Source: Modicisalibacter radicis (GTDB taxonomy: Bacteria > Pseudomonadota > Gammaproteobacteria > Pseudomonadales > Halomonadaceae). From it: DNA of 43,010 bases. The notes below the pieces were generated by a model. It ran no database searches. It was not told the origin of the DNA and worked only from the letters and a program-made list of their open reading frames with translations. Location of the stretch: the NCBI RefSeq assembly GCF_900961225.1, contig NZ_CAAHFN010000064.1, positions 1 to 43,010 on the forward strand, read 5' to 3'. Below are positions 1-7,532 of this stretch, piece by piece. The position numbers and the translations under genes were made by a program. Position 1 is the stretch's first letter. Each line of letters opens with the position of its first letter.

Positions 1-722
1 ATCCCCGGGCGGGGCGCTTCGAGGCGGCGGACGGCGGTACGCTGTTTCTCGACGAGGTCGGCGAACTACCACTCGCCATCCAGGCCAAGCTGCTGCGCAC
101 CCTGCAGAACGGCGAGATCCAGCGCCTGGGCGAGGATGAACCGCGCCACGTCGATGTCCGGGTAATGGCCGCCACCAACCGCAACCTGCACGACAGCGTA
201 CGCAACGGGCACTTTCGCGCCGACCTCTACCACCGACTCTCGGTCTATCCGGTGCCGATCCCGCCGCTGCGCGAGCGGGGCAGCGACGTGCTGGTACTGG
301 CGGGGCATTTTCTCGAGCTCAACCGGGCCCGCCTGGGGGTACGCAGCCTGCGGCTGTCACCAGCCGCCGAAGATGCGCTGTGCGGCTACGACTGGCCGGG
401 CAATGTGCGCGAACTCGAGCACGTCATCAGCCGGGCGGCGATCAAGGCACTCAGCCAGGGCGCACGCCGTGAGGATATCGTCACTCTCGAGCCCGGGCTG
501 CTCGATCTGCCACTGATAGCTTCCGCCGCCCCGGATGTGGCGGTGGCAGCGTCCCGGGGCGCGCCGGTGGAAGCGTTGCACGACAGCGTGGCGCGCAGCC
601 AGCGGCAAGCCATACGTCACGCCCTCGAACGCGCCGACGGCAACTGGTCGGCGGCGGCGCGGCTGCTCAGGGTCGATGCCAGCAATCTGCACAAGCTGGC
701 GCGTCGGCTGGGCATCAAGTAG
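1..722 (+). CDS. norR: NorR-like sigma-54 dependent regulator, C-terminal part (5' end outside window)
   Basis: The reading frame is open from base 3 to the TAG at 720-722, so the N-terminal sensor domain and first half of the AAA+ domain lie outside the window. Visible parts are the Walker B segment ([10 protein letters not shown]), sensor-I (ATNR), the segment [21 protein letters not shown] and the conserved [10 protein letters not shown] motif. The C-terminal helix-turn-helix reads [23 protein letters not shown]. This C-terminus closely resembles NorR, the nitric-oxide-sensing activator of NO reductase or flavorubredoxin genes. NorR senses NO with a GAF-domain iron and drives sigma-54 promoters. 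The assignment rests on the C-terminus and on the neighbours (ubiT, nnrS, hemN). Another NtrC-family activator is possible because the sensor domain is not visible. Confidence 0.8.
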   Translation, partial: PRAGRFEAADGGTLFLDEVGELPLAIQAKLLRTLQNGEIQRLGEDEPRHVDVRVMAATNRNLHDSVRNGHFRADLYHRLSVYPVPIPPLRERGSDVLVLAGHFLELNRARLGVRSLRLSPAAEDALCGYDWPGNVRELEHVISRAAIKALSQGARREDIVTLEPGLLDLPLIASAAPDVAVAASRGAPVEALHDSVARSQRQAIRHALERADGNWSAAARLLRVDASNLHKLARRLGIK

Positions 723-757
723 CGGGCAACCCAGCCGGGACGTGAAGTGCGGCCGCC

Positions 758-771
758 TTGATATATGTCAG
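758..771 (+). promoter_or_regulatory. Candidate FNR/ANR/DNR box upstream of ubiT
   Basis: The sequence TTGATATATGTCAG matches the FNR-family consensus TTGAT-N4-ATCAA at 8 of 10 positions, with a perfect left half. It ends 59 bp before the ubiT start. A -10 hexamer at the spacing expected for a site at -41.5 (794-799, CACGCT) is poor, so the true promoter may be placed differently. Anaerobic control of ubiT-type genes by FNR-family regulators is known in other proteobacteria, which supports the reading. Confidence 0.45.
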
Positions 772-830
772 GCCCGCGTCGTCTTCGTGGTGGCACGCTT
801 GGCGGCTGCCGAACATCGAGGAGGGGCATC

Positions 831-1340
831 ATGGCATTGCCGTTGCCATCACCGTTACTGCTATTGCGGGCGCTGGATAACACGGCGCCGCTGGCCGTCA
901 AGCGCCGCCTGGTCGAGCCGCTGCTCAACCGGATCTTCGCCGAGCCGCTTGCCGACGGCGAGTTCGACGCCCTCGAGGGGCGTCGCATCTCGCTGAGGGT
1001 CGAGGATCTTGGCGTCATCTTGACCCTGGGGCTCGAGGCAGGGCGCCTGATGCTCTGCCGCGAGGTCGGCGAGGCGACCATTCGCGGTGGCTGGCGCGAG
1101 TTCCTGTGCCTGGCGACCCGCCGCGAGGATCCCGACGCGCTGTTCTTCCAGCGCCGCCTGTTGATCGAGGGCGATACCGAGCTGGGTCTGACGGCCAAGA
1201 ATCTGCTCGACGGCCTTGAGGAAGGGCTGGCCCAGGGCCGCCTGGGCAAGTGGCTGGAGCGACTGGAGCGGTTGGCGCGTCGCGATCATGGTACCCAGTC
1301 GTCCCGGCCTGCCCCGGAGACGACAGGATGGATGGGTTAA
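831..1340 (+). CDS. ubiT: UbiT-like SCP2-domain protein, oxygen-independent ubiquinone synthesis
   Basis: A 169-aa protein made of one SCP2 lipid-binding domain. The C-terminal block DPDALFFQRRLLIEGDTELG followed by TAKNLLD is the hallmark of the UbiT/YhbT family. UbiT is an accessory lipid-binding factor that acts with the UbiU-UbiV hydroxylase pair to make ubiquinone without oxygen. UbiU and UbiV are not in this window. The ATG at 831 is chosen over an upstream in-frame ATG at 765 because GAGGAGGGG lies just before it and the upstream residues do not look like the family. The stop codon (1338-1340) directly abuts a MITE-like element. An FNR-type site lies upstream, as expected for an anaerobic function. 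Confidence 0.85.
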   Translation: MALPLPSPLLLLRALDNTAPLAVKRRLVEPLLNRIFAEPLADGEFDALEGRRISLRVEDLGVILTLGLEAGRLMLCREVGEATIRGGWREFLCLATRREDPDALFFQRRLLIEGDTELGLTAKNLLDGLEEGLAQGRLGKWLERLERLARRDHGTQSSRPAPETTGWMG

Positions 1341-1479
1341 GCTCTGTCTGAAAAATCGACGAGCGATGGCCAGACAAGGCAAAAATCGGCGAAAAAGCGG
1401 AGTTTACACGGATTAAATGAGCATTTTGAGTCGATTTTTAACGCCGTATGGGCGAGCGCAGGCATTTTTCAGACAAAGC
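1341..1479. repeat. MITE-like 139-bp element with terminal inverted repeats
   Basis: The outer 16-nt ends are GCTCTGTCTGAAAAAT (1341-1356) and, as reverse complement at 1464-1479, GCTTTGTCTGAAAAAT: 15 of 16 identical. Inside, AAAAATCG and CGATTTTT segments form a nested inverted repeat. There is no coding capacity. The left end starts directly after the ubiT stop codon. From general familiarity, similar GTCTGAAAAAT elements are dispersed in Halomonas-like genomes, but I could not verify that here and only one copy is in the window. It could be a non-autonomous transposable element or an extragenic palindromic repeat that also acts as a terminator. Confidence 0.6.
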
Positions 1480-1516
1480 GTAGCCAACGCGCGGGGCGGT
1501 ATCGCATTGACCTGCC

Positions 1517-1530
1517 CTGACTAAAGTCAA
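1517..1530. promoter_or_regulatory. Candidate FNR/DNR-family or CRP-like palindrome upstream of the P450 gene
   Basis: CTGACTAAAGTCAA contains the perfect dyad TGAC-TAAA-GTCA, a close variant of TTGAT-N4-ATCAA. Its centre is at 1523.5. A -10-like hexamer TCTGAT (4 of 6 to TATAAT) sits at 1553-1558, exactly where a class II activator site centred at -41.5 would need it, giving a predicted start near 1565 and a leader of about 53 nt before the ATG at 1618. The match is shorter than that of the hemN site, so this is a moderate call. Confidence 0.35.
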
Positions 1531-1617
1531 GGCTCCTGCGTGCTCGTTCTGGTCTGATGGCCTTACCCTGCCTAGACGGGCCCGGCGACCCCGGACCCGG
1601 TGCCCGAAGGAGACCCA

Positions 1618-2778
1618 ATGAGCGAATATCCTCCCCACCAGGACTGGGACCCCCGTGCCGAAGCCGTGCTGGACGACCAGTTGGCCGCTTACGATACGAT
1701 GCGCCGACGTTGCCCGGTCGCCTTCAGCGATTACCTGCAGTGGTCGCTGTTTCGCCATGCCGATGTGCGGCGCGTGCTGGAGGACCACGAGACATTCAGC
1801 AATGCCGCCAGTCGCCACCTCTCCGTGCCCAATGCCATGGACCCGCCGGCGCATACCCGCTACCGGCGCCTGATCGAGCCCTATTTCGCGCCGGGCCCCA
1901 TGCGCGACTTCGAGCCCGAATGTCGTGAGATTGCCACCAGGCTTGCCGATGCTCTGCCCGAGGAGGGCGAGATCGAGGTCATGGCGACGCTCGGCCAGCC
2001 GTTCGCCCTCCAGGTGCAGTGCGCCTTCATGGGCTGGCCCGACGAGCTGCATGTGCCGCTGCGGCAATGGGTGGAGCGCCAACAAGCCGCCACACTGGCC
2101 GGCGACCGGGAGGCCCTGGCGAGGCTGGCGCTGGAATTCGACGGCGTGATTCGCGGCCTGCTGGACGAACGACGCCTGGCCGGCACCGACGCGCCGGACG
2201 ATGTCACCACGCGGCTGATGAGCGAGCGATTGGACGGCCGTGCGTTGAGCGACGAGGAGGTGATCAGCATCATCCGCAACTGGACGGTGGGGGAGCTGGG
2301 CACCATCTCGGCCTGTGTGGGTATCCTGCTGCGCTACCTGGCCGAACATGCCGACCTGCAGGCCCGACTGCGTCGCGACCCCGAGCTGCTGCCGGCCGCC
2401 ATCGACGAGATCCTGCGCATCGATGCGCCTTTGATGTCCAACCGGCGCGTTACCACCTGCCCGGTGGAGATCGGCGGTCGGCCTATCGGGGCCGGGCAGC
2501 GCCTGACCCTGCTGTGGGGCTCGGCCAATCGCGACGAGGCGATATTCGGCGATCCGGATGAGTTCCGGCTGGATCGCGACCCAGAACTGAATCTGCTGTA
2601 TGGCGGCGGTGTTCATGTCTGCCCGGGGGCGCCCCTGGCGCGCATGGAATTGCAGCTGTTCCTGCAAGCGCTGCTCGGCCATACCCGGGCACTGGTTGCC
2701 GTAGCGGACAAGCCCGCCGTCAGGGCGCGTTTTCCGGCGGGTGGCTACTCTCGGGTCTGGACGCGGGTGAAACGCTGA
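1618..2778 (+). CDS. Cytochrome P450
   Basis: A 386-aa soluble bacterial P450. Visible landmarks are the C-helix region MDPPAHTRYRRLI near residues 74-86, the I-helix oxygen-activation segment GELGT near 225-229, and the haem-ligand loop YGGGVHVCPGAPLAR with the thiolate Cys at about 335. The usual Phe of the haem loop is replaced by Tyr. P450s activate dioxygen with electrons from ferredoxin or flavodoxin partners, and none is encoded here. The substrate cannot be read from the sequence. The ATG at 1618 is preferred over the in-frame GTG at 1600 because AAGGAG lies 5 nt before it. The setting among NO- and anaerobiosis-related genes is unusual for an oxygenase and may hint at a role with nitrogen oxides, but that is speculation. 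Confidence 0.9.
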   Translation: MSEYPPHQDWDPRAEAVLDDQLAAYDTMRRRCPVAFSDYLQWSLFRHADVRRVLEDHETFSNAASRHLSVPNAMDPPAHTRYRRLIEPYFAPGPMRDFEPECREIATRLADALPEEGEIEVMATLGQPFALQVQCAFMGWPDELHVPLRQWVERQQAATLAGDREALARLALEFDGVIRGLLDERRLAGTDAPDDVTTRLMSERLDGRALSDEEVISIIRNWTVGELGTISACVGILLRYLAEHADLQARLRRDPELLPAAIDEILRIDAPLMSNRRVTTCPVEIGGRPIGAGQRLTLLWGSANRDEAIFGDPDEFRLDRDPELNLLYGGGVHVCPGAPLARMELQLFLQALLGHTRALVAVADKPAVRARFPAGGYSRVWTRVKR

Positions 2779-2897
2779 GCTTTCAATGATTACGCCCTTG
2801 CCACCCTTTATGCAGTGTTCTTTCAGTCGAGGTGTCCCGACTCGGCCGAGACATCCCGGGGGCATGATCAATTTCGCTTCTAGCTAGTGAGGGAGCC

Positions 2898-3605
2898 ATG
2901 ATTAATGTTCAAATATACCGTTATCATCCCGAACAAGATGCTGCCCCTCATATGGAAGCCTTCGAGCTTGGTGAAGAGTTCCGTCAGAAGATGGTACTCG
3001 AGGTTCTGGAGAGTCTGAAGATCACGAATCCCGACCTGGTATACCGACGTTCCTGCCGCGAAGGCGTGTGTGGCTCGGATGGCATGAACATCAATGGCAA
3101 GAATGGGTTGGCCTGCATTACCTCGGTGGCCGAAGTGCTGGGTAAAGGAAATACGCTGACCCTCAGGCCGCTGCCCGGCATGCCGGTCATCCGCGATCTG
3201 GTGGTCGATCAGACGCTATTCTTCAAGCAGTTCGAAAAGATACGCCCCTATCTCATCAATGATGAAACGCCACCGGCAGTAGAGCGCCTGCAAAGCCCTG
3301 AAGAGCGTGACAGGCTCGATGGCCTGTACGAATGCATCCTGTGTGCCTGCTGTTCTTCGCAGTGCCCTTCCTGGTGGTGGAATCCCGACAAGTTCATCGG
3401 ACCGGCGGGGCTAATACAAGCCTATCGCTTCCTGAACGACAGTCGCGATACGGCGTCCCGGGAGCGTCTAACTGAGCTTGAGGATCCTTTCAGCGTTTTT
3501 CGTTGTCGCCAGATCGGCAACTGCATGTGGGTCTGCCCGAAAGGCCTGAATCCAATGAAGGCGATCGGCAAGATCCGCGAAATGCTGCTCAAGGATGGGG
3601 TATAG
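2898..3605 (+). CDS. Stand-alone SdhB-like succinate dehydrogenase/fumarate reductase iron-sulfur subunit
   Basis: A full-length 235-aa SdhB/FrdB-family protein. The 2Fe-2S site is C53, C58, D61 and C73 (the Asp is also found in E. coli SdhB). The 4Fe-4S site is C146, C149 and C152, with C156 and the later C203, C209 and C213 supplying the 3Fe-4S cluster and the last 4Fe-4S ligand. All cluster ligands are present, so it is not obviously degenerate. No sdhA, sdhC or sdhD lies beside it, so it is a paralogue of the normal complex subunit or an electron-transfer module for another partner. AGGGAG sits just before the ATG. Base composition looks lower in GC than the neighbouring P450 and nnrS genes, which may indicate separate acquisition. 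Confidence 0.88.
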   Translation: MINVQIYRYHPEQDAAPHMEAFELGEEFRQKMVLEVLESLKITNPDLVYRRSCREGVCGSDGMNINGKNGLACITSVAEVLGKGNTLTLRPLPGMPVIRDLVVDQTLFFKQFEKIRPYLINDETPPAVERLQSPEERDRLDGLYECILCACCSSQCPSWWWNPDKFIGPAGLIQAYRFLNDSRDTASRERLTELEDPFSVFRCRQIGNCMWVCPKGLNPMKAIGKIREMLLKDGV

Positions 3606-3669
3606 AGCGTCGGTAAGCTCACGGGGCGGTCAGCCTCAAGCTATTTGGGAGGGTATGTCTTGCTATTGA

Positions 3670-3795
3670 AGAGGATTAACGACGCTGTATCGGCGGGTGG
3701 ATATTCCATGGGTAGTTACCCCCGCTCAATTCGAACGAGCGTTATCTGCCGAGTGTGCTCCCGAAGGTCTGTTCGAAGAATGGAGAGACACCTAA
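3670..3795 (+). pseudogene. Short open reading remnant between sdhB-like gene and nnrS
   Basis: The frame reads LYRRVDIPWVVTPAQFERAL and then ends in GLFEEWRDT and a TAA at 3793-3795. It has ordinary protein-like composition but no good start codon, and is closed upstream by TGA at 3667-3669. It looks like the C-terminal tail of a lost gene, or a small protein starting at an alternative codon. A second frame from the ATG at 3795 gives only 16 residues before the TGA at 3843-3845 that overlaps the nnrS start. I do not recognise the family. The rest of 3606-3841 holds nothing else that I can support. Confidence 0.3.
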
Positions 3796-3841
3796 TGCCT
3801 GATGCGGCCACGCCACTCATTTCAATCGGGAGCATCCGGCC

Positions 3842-5041
3842 ATGAACGACACGACCAGCCGTCGCCATGACGACGGGCCCGTGCTGCTCGCCTTTGCGTT
3901 CCGGCCTTTCTTCCTGCTCACCGCGCTCTACGCGGCGGGCCTGGTGGCGGCATGGATCGCCTTCCTGTTCGGCGGGCTGCCTTTGCCGCTGGGCGTGAAT
4001 CCAATCCAGTGGCATGCGCACGAGCTGCTCTTCGGCATGGTGCCGGCGGCCATCGCGGGCTTCCTGCTCACCGCCATGTGCAACTGGACGGGAGCGTCGC
4101 CGCTCAAGGGGAACGGCCTGCTGGCGTTGATTCTGCTATGGACAGCGGGGCGGGCGGCAATGTGGCTGTCGGGCTGGCTGCCGCTGTGGCTGGTCGCGAC
4201 GACCGACCTGGCCTTCCTGCCGGCAATGGCGGCCTATGTCGCGCGAGTACTGCTGCGTCATGGCAATTACCGCAACCTGGTGCTGGTTGCACTGCTTTCC
4301 CTGCTTACCGGAGCCAACCTGTTGATGCACCTGGGGTTCAGTGGGCTCTGGCCAGTCGGGGGGCAACTGGGCGAGGTTCTGGCGCTGGATTTGATTGCCG
4401 TGATCATGGTGGTAATCGGCGGTCGAATCACGCCGGCGTTCACCGCCAACTGGCTACGCATGCAGGGCAGGGATCCCGCCCAGGTGAGGCGTTCCGAGAC
4501 GTTGGATCGAGCGGCCTTCTGGAGCACGGTCGCGATGGTACCGATCGACCTTGCGATGTCCGCTCCCGTGTTGGCTAGCCTGATGGCATTGTTCGCCGCA
4601 CTCGTCAACGGTTGGCGACTCCATGCCTGGCGAGGCTGGAAGGCCTCGGAGGAGCCCCTCATATGGATTCTTCACTTTGCCCTGGCCTGGATCGTCGTTG
4701 CCCTGCTTCTCAAGGCGGTGACGCCCTGGCTGGCGCTATCATCGAGTGTCTGGATGCACGCGATGGGTGCCGGGGCGGTCGGTACCTTGATCCTGGGCGT
4801 GATGACCCGCGTAGCGATGGGGCATACAGGACGGGCAATGCGCCTGCCGCGTTTGGCGATATGGATTTACATAGCCATCATCACGGCGGGGTTGGTGCGA
4901 GTGATAGCGGCCTTCGTGCCGCAACTGTTCTATCCGGCGCTCACCGTCTCGGCAGTGGCCTGGGTCTTCGCGTTCCTGCTTTTTGTCGTTGTCTACTGGC
5001 CCATTCTGAGCCGACCGCGCGTTGACGGCCGCCCCGGTTGA
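3842..5041 (+). CDS. nnrS: NnrS family haem- and copper-containing membrane protein
   Basis: A 399-aa protein with about twelve hydrophobic segments. Family landmarks are FAFRPFFLL near the N-terminus (residues 18-26), WHAHELLFGM near residues 57-66, the segment VVIGGRITPAFTANWLR around 180-200, and the late segment LILGVMTRVAMGHTGR. The conserved histidines in these motifs are candidate haem or metal ligands. NnrS proteins are linked to denitrification and to resistance to nitrosative stress, including iron dinitrosyl damage. GGGAG lies 9 nt before the ATG. It converges with the ybaN-like gene with a 44-bp gap holding only a small GAGC-GAAA-GCTC hairpin just at its stop codon. Confidence 0.92.
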   Translation: MNDTTSRRHDDGPVLLAFAFRPFFLLTALYAAGLVAAWIAFLFGGLPLPLGVNPIQWHAHELLFGMVPAAIAGFLLTAMCNWTGASPLKGNGLLALILLWTAGRAAMWLSGWLPLWLVATTDLAFLPAMAAYVARVLLRHGNYRNLVLVALLSLLTGANLLMHLGFSGLWPVGGQLGEVLALDLIAVIMVVIGGRITPAFTANWLRMQGRDPAQVRRSETLDRAAFWSTVAMVPIDLAMSAPVLASLMALFAALVNGWRLHAWRGWKASEEPLIWILHFALAWIVVALLLKAVTPWLALSSSVWMHAMGAGAVGTLILGVMTRVAMGHTGRAMRLPRLAIWIYIAIITAGLVRVIAAFVPQLFYPALTVSAVAWVFAFLLFVVVYWPILSRPRVDGRPG

Positions 5042-5085
5042 GCGAAAGCTCGAAGTCGATGAAGCGAGGCGGCTTGGGGGTTCCG

Positions 5086-5469
5086 TCATGGGTACGTGGC
5101 ATCGGGCCGGGTGACGAGAAAGAGAGCCACGCCGAGGAAGAGAATCCCGGTGATTACCGGGACCCTGGCGCTGTCGCTGGTCAGCAGCAGTGTCAGCCAA
5201 CTGACGAGGAGCAGCAGGCAGGCCAGCCATTTGGCGCGTTTCGGCACGGCGCGCTGTTCATGCCAGGCACGCAGGGCAGGGCCGAAATGCGGATGGCGAT
5301 GCAGCCACTCATCGAGGCGCGTCGAGCCCTTGGGGGCCGCCCACGCCGCGACCAGCAGGAAGGGGGTAGTAGGCAGCAGGGGCAGGACGACACCGGCGGC
5401 TCCTAGCCCGACACAGCCATAGGCCAGGCAGAGGAAGGCCAGGCGGCGTGGCGAAACCCTCGAAGCCAT
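5086..5469 (-). CDS. YbaN/DUF454 family small inner-membrane protein
   Basis: A 127-aa protein. Hydrophobic segments are visible near the N-terminus (LAFLCLAYGCVGLGAAGVVL) and in the C-terminal half. The family signature GVVLPLLPTTPFLLVAAW is followed by the HPHFGPALRAW region typical of YbaN/DUF454. The function of the family is not established. The ATG at 5469 is chosen because GGGAGG precedes it by 5 nt; a GTG two codons earlier overlaps that site. It is the last gene of a leftward operon with hemN and the CopD-like gene, 28 bp after the latter, so it may be co-expressed under low oxygen. Confidence 0.85.
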   Translation of the reverse strand: MASRVSPRRLAFLCLAYGCVGLGAAGVVLPLLPTTPFLLVAAWAAPKGSTRLDEWLHRHPHFGPALRAWHEQRAVPKRAKWLACLLLLVSWLTLLLTSDSARVPVITGILFLGVALFLVTRPDATYP

Positions 5470-5497
5470 GGGCACCTCCCAATTCAGTACTGAATGT

Positions 5498-5971
5498 TCA
5501 TAGCCAGAACCAGCCGTGGCTGCCGGCCACCGCCCCCGCGATGGTGATCAGACTGATGACGAGCAGGAACCAGTGCAGCCCCTGGACGAGCCGAAACGTG
5601 GACTCGGGAGCGCGTCTGGCCCGCGCGTCGAACCAGCGATGCAGGAACAGCGGCTCGAACACGAACAGCATCAGCGTGAAGATCAGCCATACCGCTATCA
5701 TGGCATGGATCCACCAGTAATCGACCATCGACAGGCGCTGCCAGCCGAGTACATGCAGCATGTAGAAACCGCTGAGCCCCGCCAGCAAGGTGGTGATGCG
5801 TGACTGCCAGGCAAAGCGTGCCTCCACTTTCTCGAAGAATGCCACGCGCTCCTCTGCGCTCTTGAAGCGCTTCACCGCCGGCAGCAGGACGGTGGTCACC
5901 ATCGCCACGCCACCGATCCACAGCACGACGGCCAGCACATGAACGACGCGGGCCAGGAAGTAGTATTCCAT
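5498..5971 (-). CDS. CopD-like four-helix integral membrane protein
   Basis: A 157-aa protein starting MEYYFLARVVHVLAVVLWIG, with four predicted membrane helices and conserved His residues at helix ends (VVHVL, YMLHVLGW, WWIHAM, GLHWFLL). The pattern is typical of the uncharacterised CopD-like/DUF2269-type group, where the histidines could bind haem or metal. The ATG at 5971 lies 4 bp after the hemN stop, so translation is probably coupled to hemN. A longer frame extends upstream into hemN but gives no membrane-like sequence and is rejected. The link to haem synthesis suggests, without proof, a haem-binding role. Confidence 0.75.
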   Translation of the reverse strand: MEYYFLARVVHVLAVVLWIGGVAMVTTVLLPAVKRFKSAEERVAFFEKVEARFAWQSRITTLLAGLSGFYMLHVLGWQRLSMVDYWWIHAMIAVWLIFTLMLFVFEPLFLHRWFDARARRAPESTFRLVQGLHWFLLVISLITIAGAVAGSHGWFWL

Positions 5972-5975
5972 GGCG

Positions 5976-7364
5976 TCACACGGTTCTCGAAAACAGCCCG
6001 CGCTGGCCTTCGCCCAGGTAGGCATCGAAGGCCATGGCAACGCTGCGCATCATCAGTTTCCCCCGGGGCAAGAGCCTCACTTCACCACCCTCGATCGCCA
6101 CCAGACCGTCGGCGATATGGCCGGAAAGCTGATCCAGCGAGTCGGCGAAGTAGTTGGCGAATTCGATATTGTAGCGGTGCTCGAAATGGGCCATGTCGAT
6201 ACGGCCATGGCACATCAGGGCCATGATGACCTCGCGACGCAGGCGGTCGTCGTCGTTGAGCTGGTAGCCGCGCTGGACCGGCAGGCGGCCGGCATCGAGA
6301 CGGGCATAGTACTGGGACAGTTCCTTGACGTTCTGGCTGTAGCTGTCGGCCACCTTGCCGATGGCCGAGACGCCTAGGCCGATCAGGTCGCAGTCGGCAT
6401 GCGTGGAGTAGCCCTGGAAGTTGCGTTGCAGCGTGTCGTTCCGAGCGGCCTGGGCCAGTTCGTCATCGGGCAGGGCGAAGTGATCCATGCCGATGTAGAC
6501 GTAACCCGCAGCGGTCAGGCGTTGAATGGTCAACTCGAGCAGTTCCAGCTTGCGCTCCGGCGGTGGCATGTGCTCGGGGCGGATCAGGCGCTGTGCCTTG
6601 AACAGGCTGGGCAGGTGGGCATAGCTGTAGGCGGCGATGCGGTCCGGGCGGATGTCGATGACCTTGCTCAGCGTGGCGTCGAAGCTCTCCACGGTCTGCA
6701 GTGGCAGGCCATAGATCAGGTCGACGCTGATCGAATCGAAATCGGCCTCGCGAGCCGCTTCGACCAGATTGCGGACCTGGTCTTCGCTCTGGATGCGATT
6801 GACGGCGGCCTGCACGTCCGGATCGAAATCCTGCAACCCGAAGCTCAGGCGGTTGAAGCTCAGTTGCCGCAGGGCGTGAAGTCGTTCGGGCGTGACCGTG
6901 CGCGGGTCGACTTCCACGGAAAACTCGTGGGCGCTACGGGTATCGAAGCGAAAAGCCTGGCGCAAGGCGTCCATCAGCTCGGCTAGCTGCTCGTCGGTAA
7001 AGTAGGTCGGCGTACCACCGCCCAGGTGGAGTTGGGTAAGCCGACGGTCGTCATCGAACAATTCGGCCTGCAGGGCGATCTCGCGCTTCAGGTAATCAAG
7101 GTACTCGGCCGCTTTCTCGGTCTTCTGGGTAATAATCTTGTTGCAGGCGCAGTAGTAGCACAGGCTCATGCAGAACGGGATATGGACATAGACCGACAAT
7201 GGCTTGGGCAACGGGTCGCCGTTGCTCGTCTCGGCGGCCTGCCGGTAATCGTCCATCGCGAAGGCCTCGTGGAACTGCGGTGCGGTCGGGTAGGACGTAT
7301 AGCGTGGCCCGGGGAAGTCGTACTTGTTGACCAGGGCACGGTCGAAGACCTGCGTTTGGTTCAT
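5976..7364 (-). CDS. hemN: Oxygen-independent coproporphyrinogen III oxidase (HemN)
   Basis: A 462-aa radical SAM enzyme that decarboxylates coproporphyrinogen III to protoporphyrinogen IX without oxygen. The CxxxCxxC cluster motif is HIPFCMSLCYYC (C65, C69, C72) with C74 following, as in E. coli HemN. Other family blocks are LHLGGGTPTYF, SVEVDPRTV, FNRLSFGLQDFDPDVQ, SVDLIYGLPLQT and YIGMDHFALPDDEL. The start at 7364 (MNQTQVFD) is chosen over the longer frame from 7418 because the family begins here and GGCAGGATC precedes the ATG. It leads the operon with the CopD-like and ybaN-like genes. An FNR-type site and -10 box lie upstream. Confidence 0.95.
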   Translation of the reverse strand: MNQTQVFDRALVNKYDFPGPRYTSYPTAPQFHEAFAMDDYRQAAETSNGDPLPKPLSVYVHIPFCMSLCYYCACNKIITQKTEKAAEYLDYLKREIALQAELFDDDRRLTQLHLGGGTPTYFTDEQLAELMDALRQAFRFDTRSAHEFSVEVDPRTVTPERLHALRQLSFNRLSFGLQDFDPDVQAAVNRIQSEDQVRNLVEAAREADFDSISVDLIYGLPLQTVESFDATLSKVIDIRPDRIAAYSYAHLPSLFKAQRLIRPEHMPPPERKLELLELTIQRLTAAGYVYIGMDHFALPDDELAQAARNDTLQRNFQGYSTHADCDLIGLGVSAIGKVADSYSQNVKELSQYYARLDAGRLPVQRGYQLNDDDRLRREVIMALMCHGRIDMAHFEHRYNIEFANYFADSLDQLSGHIADGLVAIEGGEVRLLPRGKLMMRSVAMAFDAYLGEGQRGLFSRTV

Positions 7365-7395
7365 GATCCTGCCATCCGAGGGGAGTGATGAGCGC

Positions 7396-7401
7396 ACTAT
7401 A
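7396..7401 (-). promoter_or_regulatory. Candidate -10 box of the hemN promoter
   Basis: On the minus strand this reads TATAGT (5 of 6 to TATAAT). If it occupies -12 to -7, the start is near 7389 and the leader is about 25 nt to the hemN ATG. Its spacing to the upstream FNR-type palindrome puts that site at -41.5 exactly. No good -35 hexamer is needed at an activator-dependent promoter of this kind. Confidence 0.5.
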
Positions 7402-7423
7402 CGAGGTCTCGCCGTCACCGAAG

Positions 7424-7437
7424 TTGCTTTCGATCAT
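7424..7437 (-). promoter_or_regulatory. FNR/ANR/DNR-type box upstream of hemN
   Basis: The plus-strand sequence TTGCTTTCGATCAT matches TTGAT-N4-ATCAA at 8 of 10 positions. Its centre (between 7430 and 7431) is 41.5 bp upstream of the start predicted from the TATAGT box, the standard class II position for FNR-family activators. Control of hemN by ANR and DNR is established in Pseudomonas aeruginosa. Together these make a convincing site, although which regulator acts cannot be told from the sequence. Confidence 0.6.
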
Positions 7438-7532
7438 TTTCGGTGCGATCGGTATCGTCCGTTCATGGGGCTGCCCGCATGGGTATCTCCATGGTGAACG
7501 TGAGAGGGTGGCATCATCCTCGACTGGCGAGT

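Noticed and set aside
1438..2871. A 477-codon open frame opposite the P450 gene
   Set aside because: The P450 on the plus strand has all family motifs; the antisense frame has none and also runs through the MITE-like right end.
2858..2871. An FNR box before the sdhB-like gene
   Set aside because: Only one half-site (ATCAA) is present; the other half is GGGGG.
5040..5053. A terminator after nnrS (GAGC-GAAA-GCTC)
   Set aside because: The stem is only 4 bp and no T tract follows.
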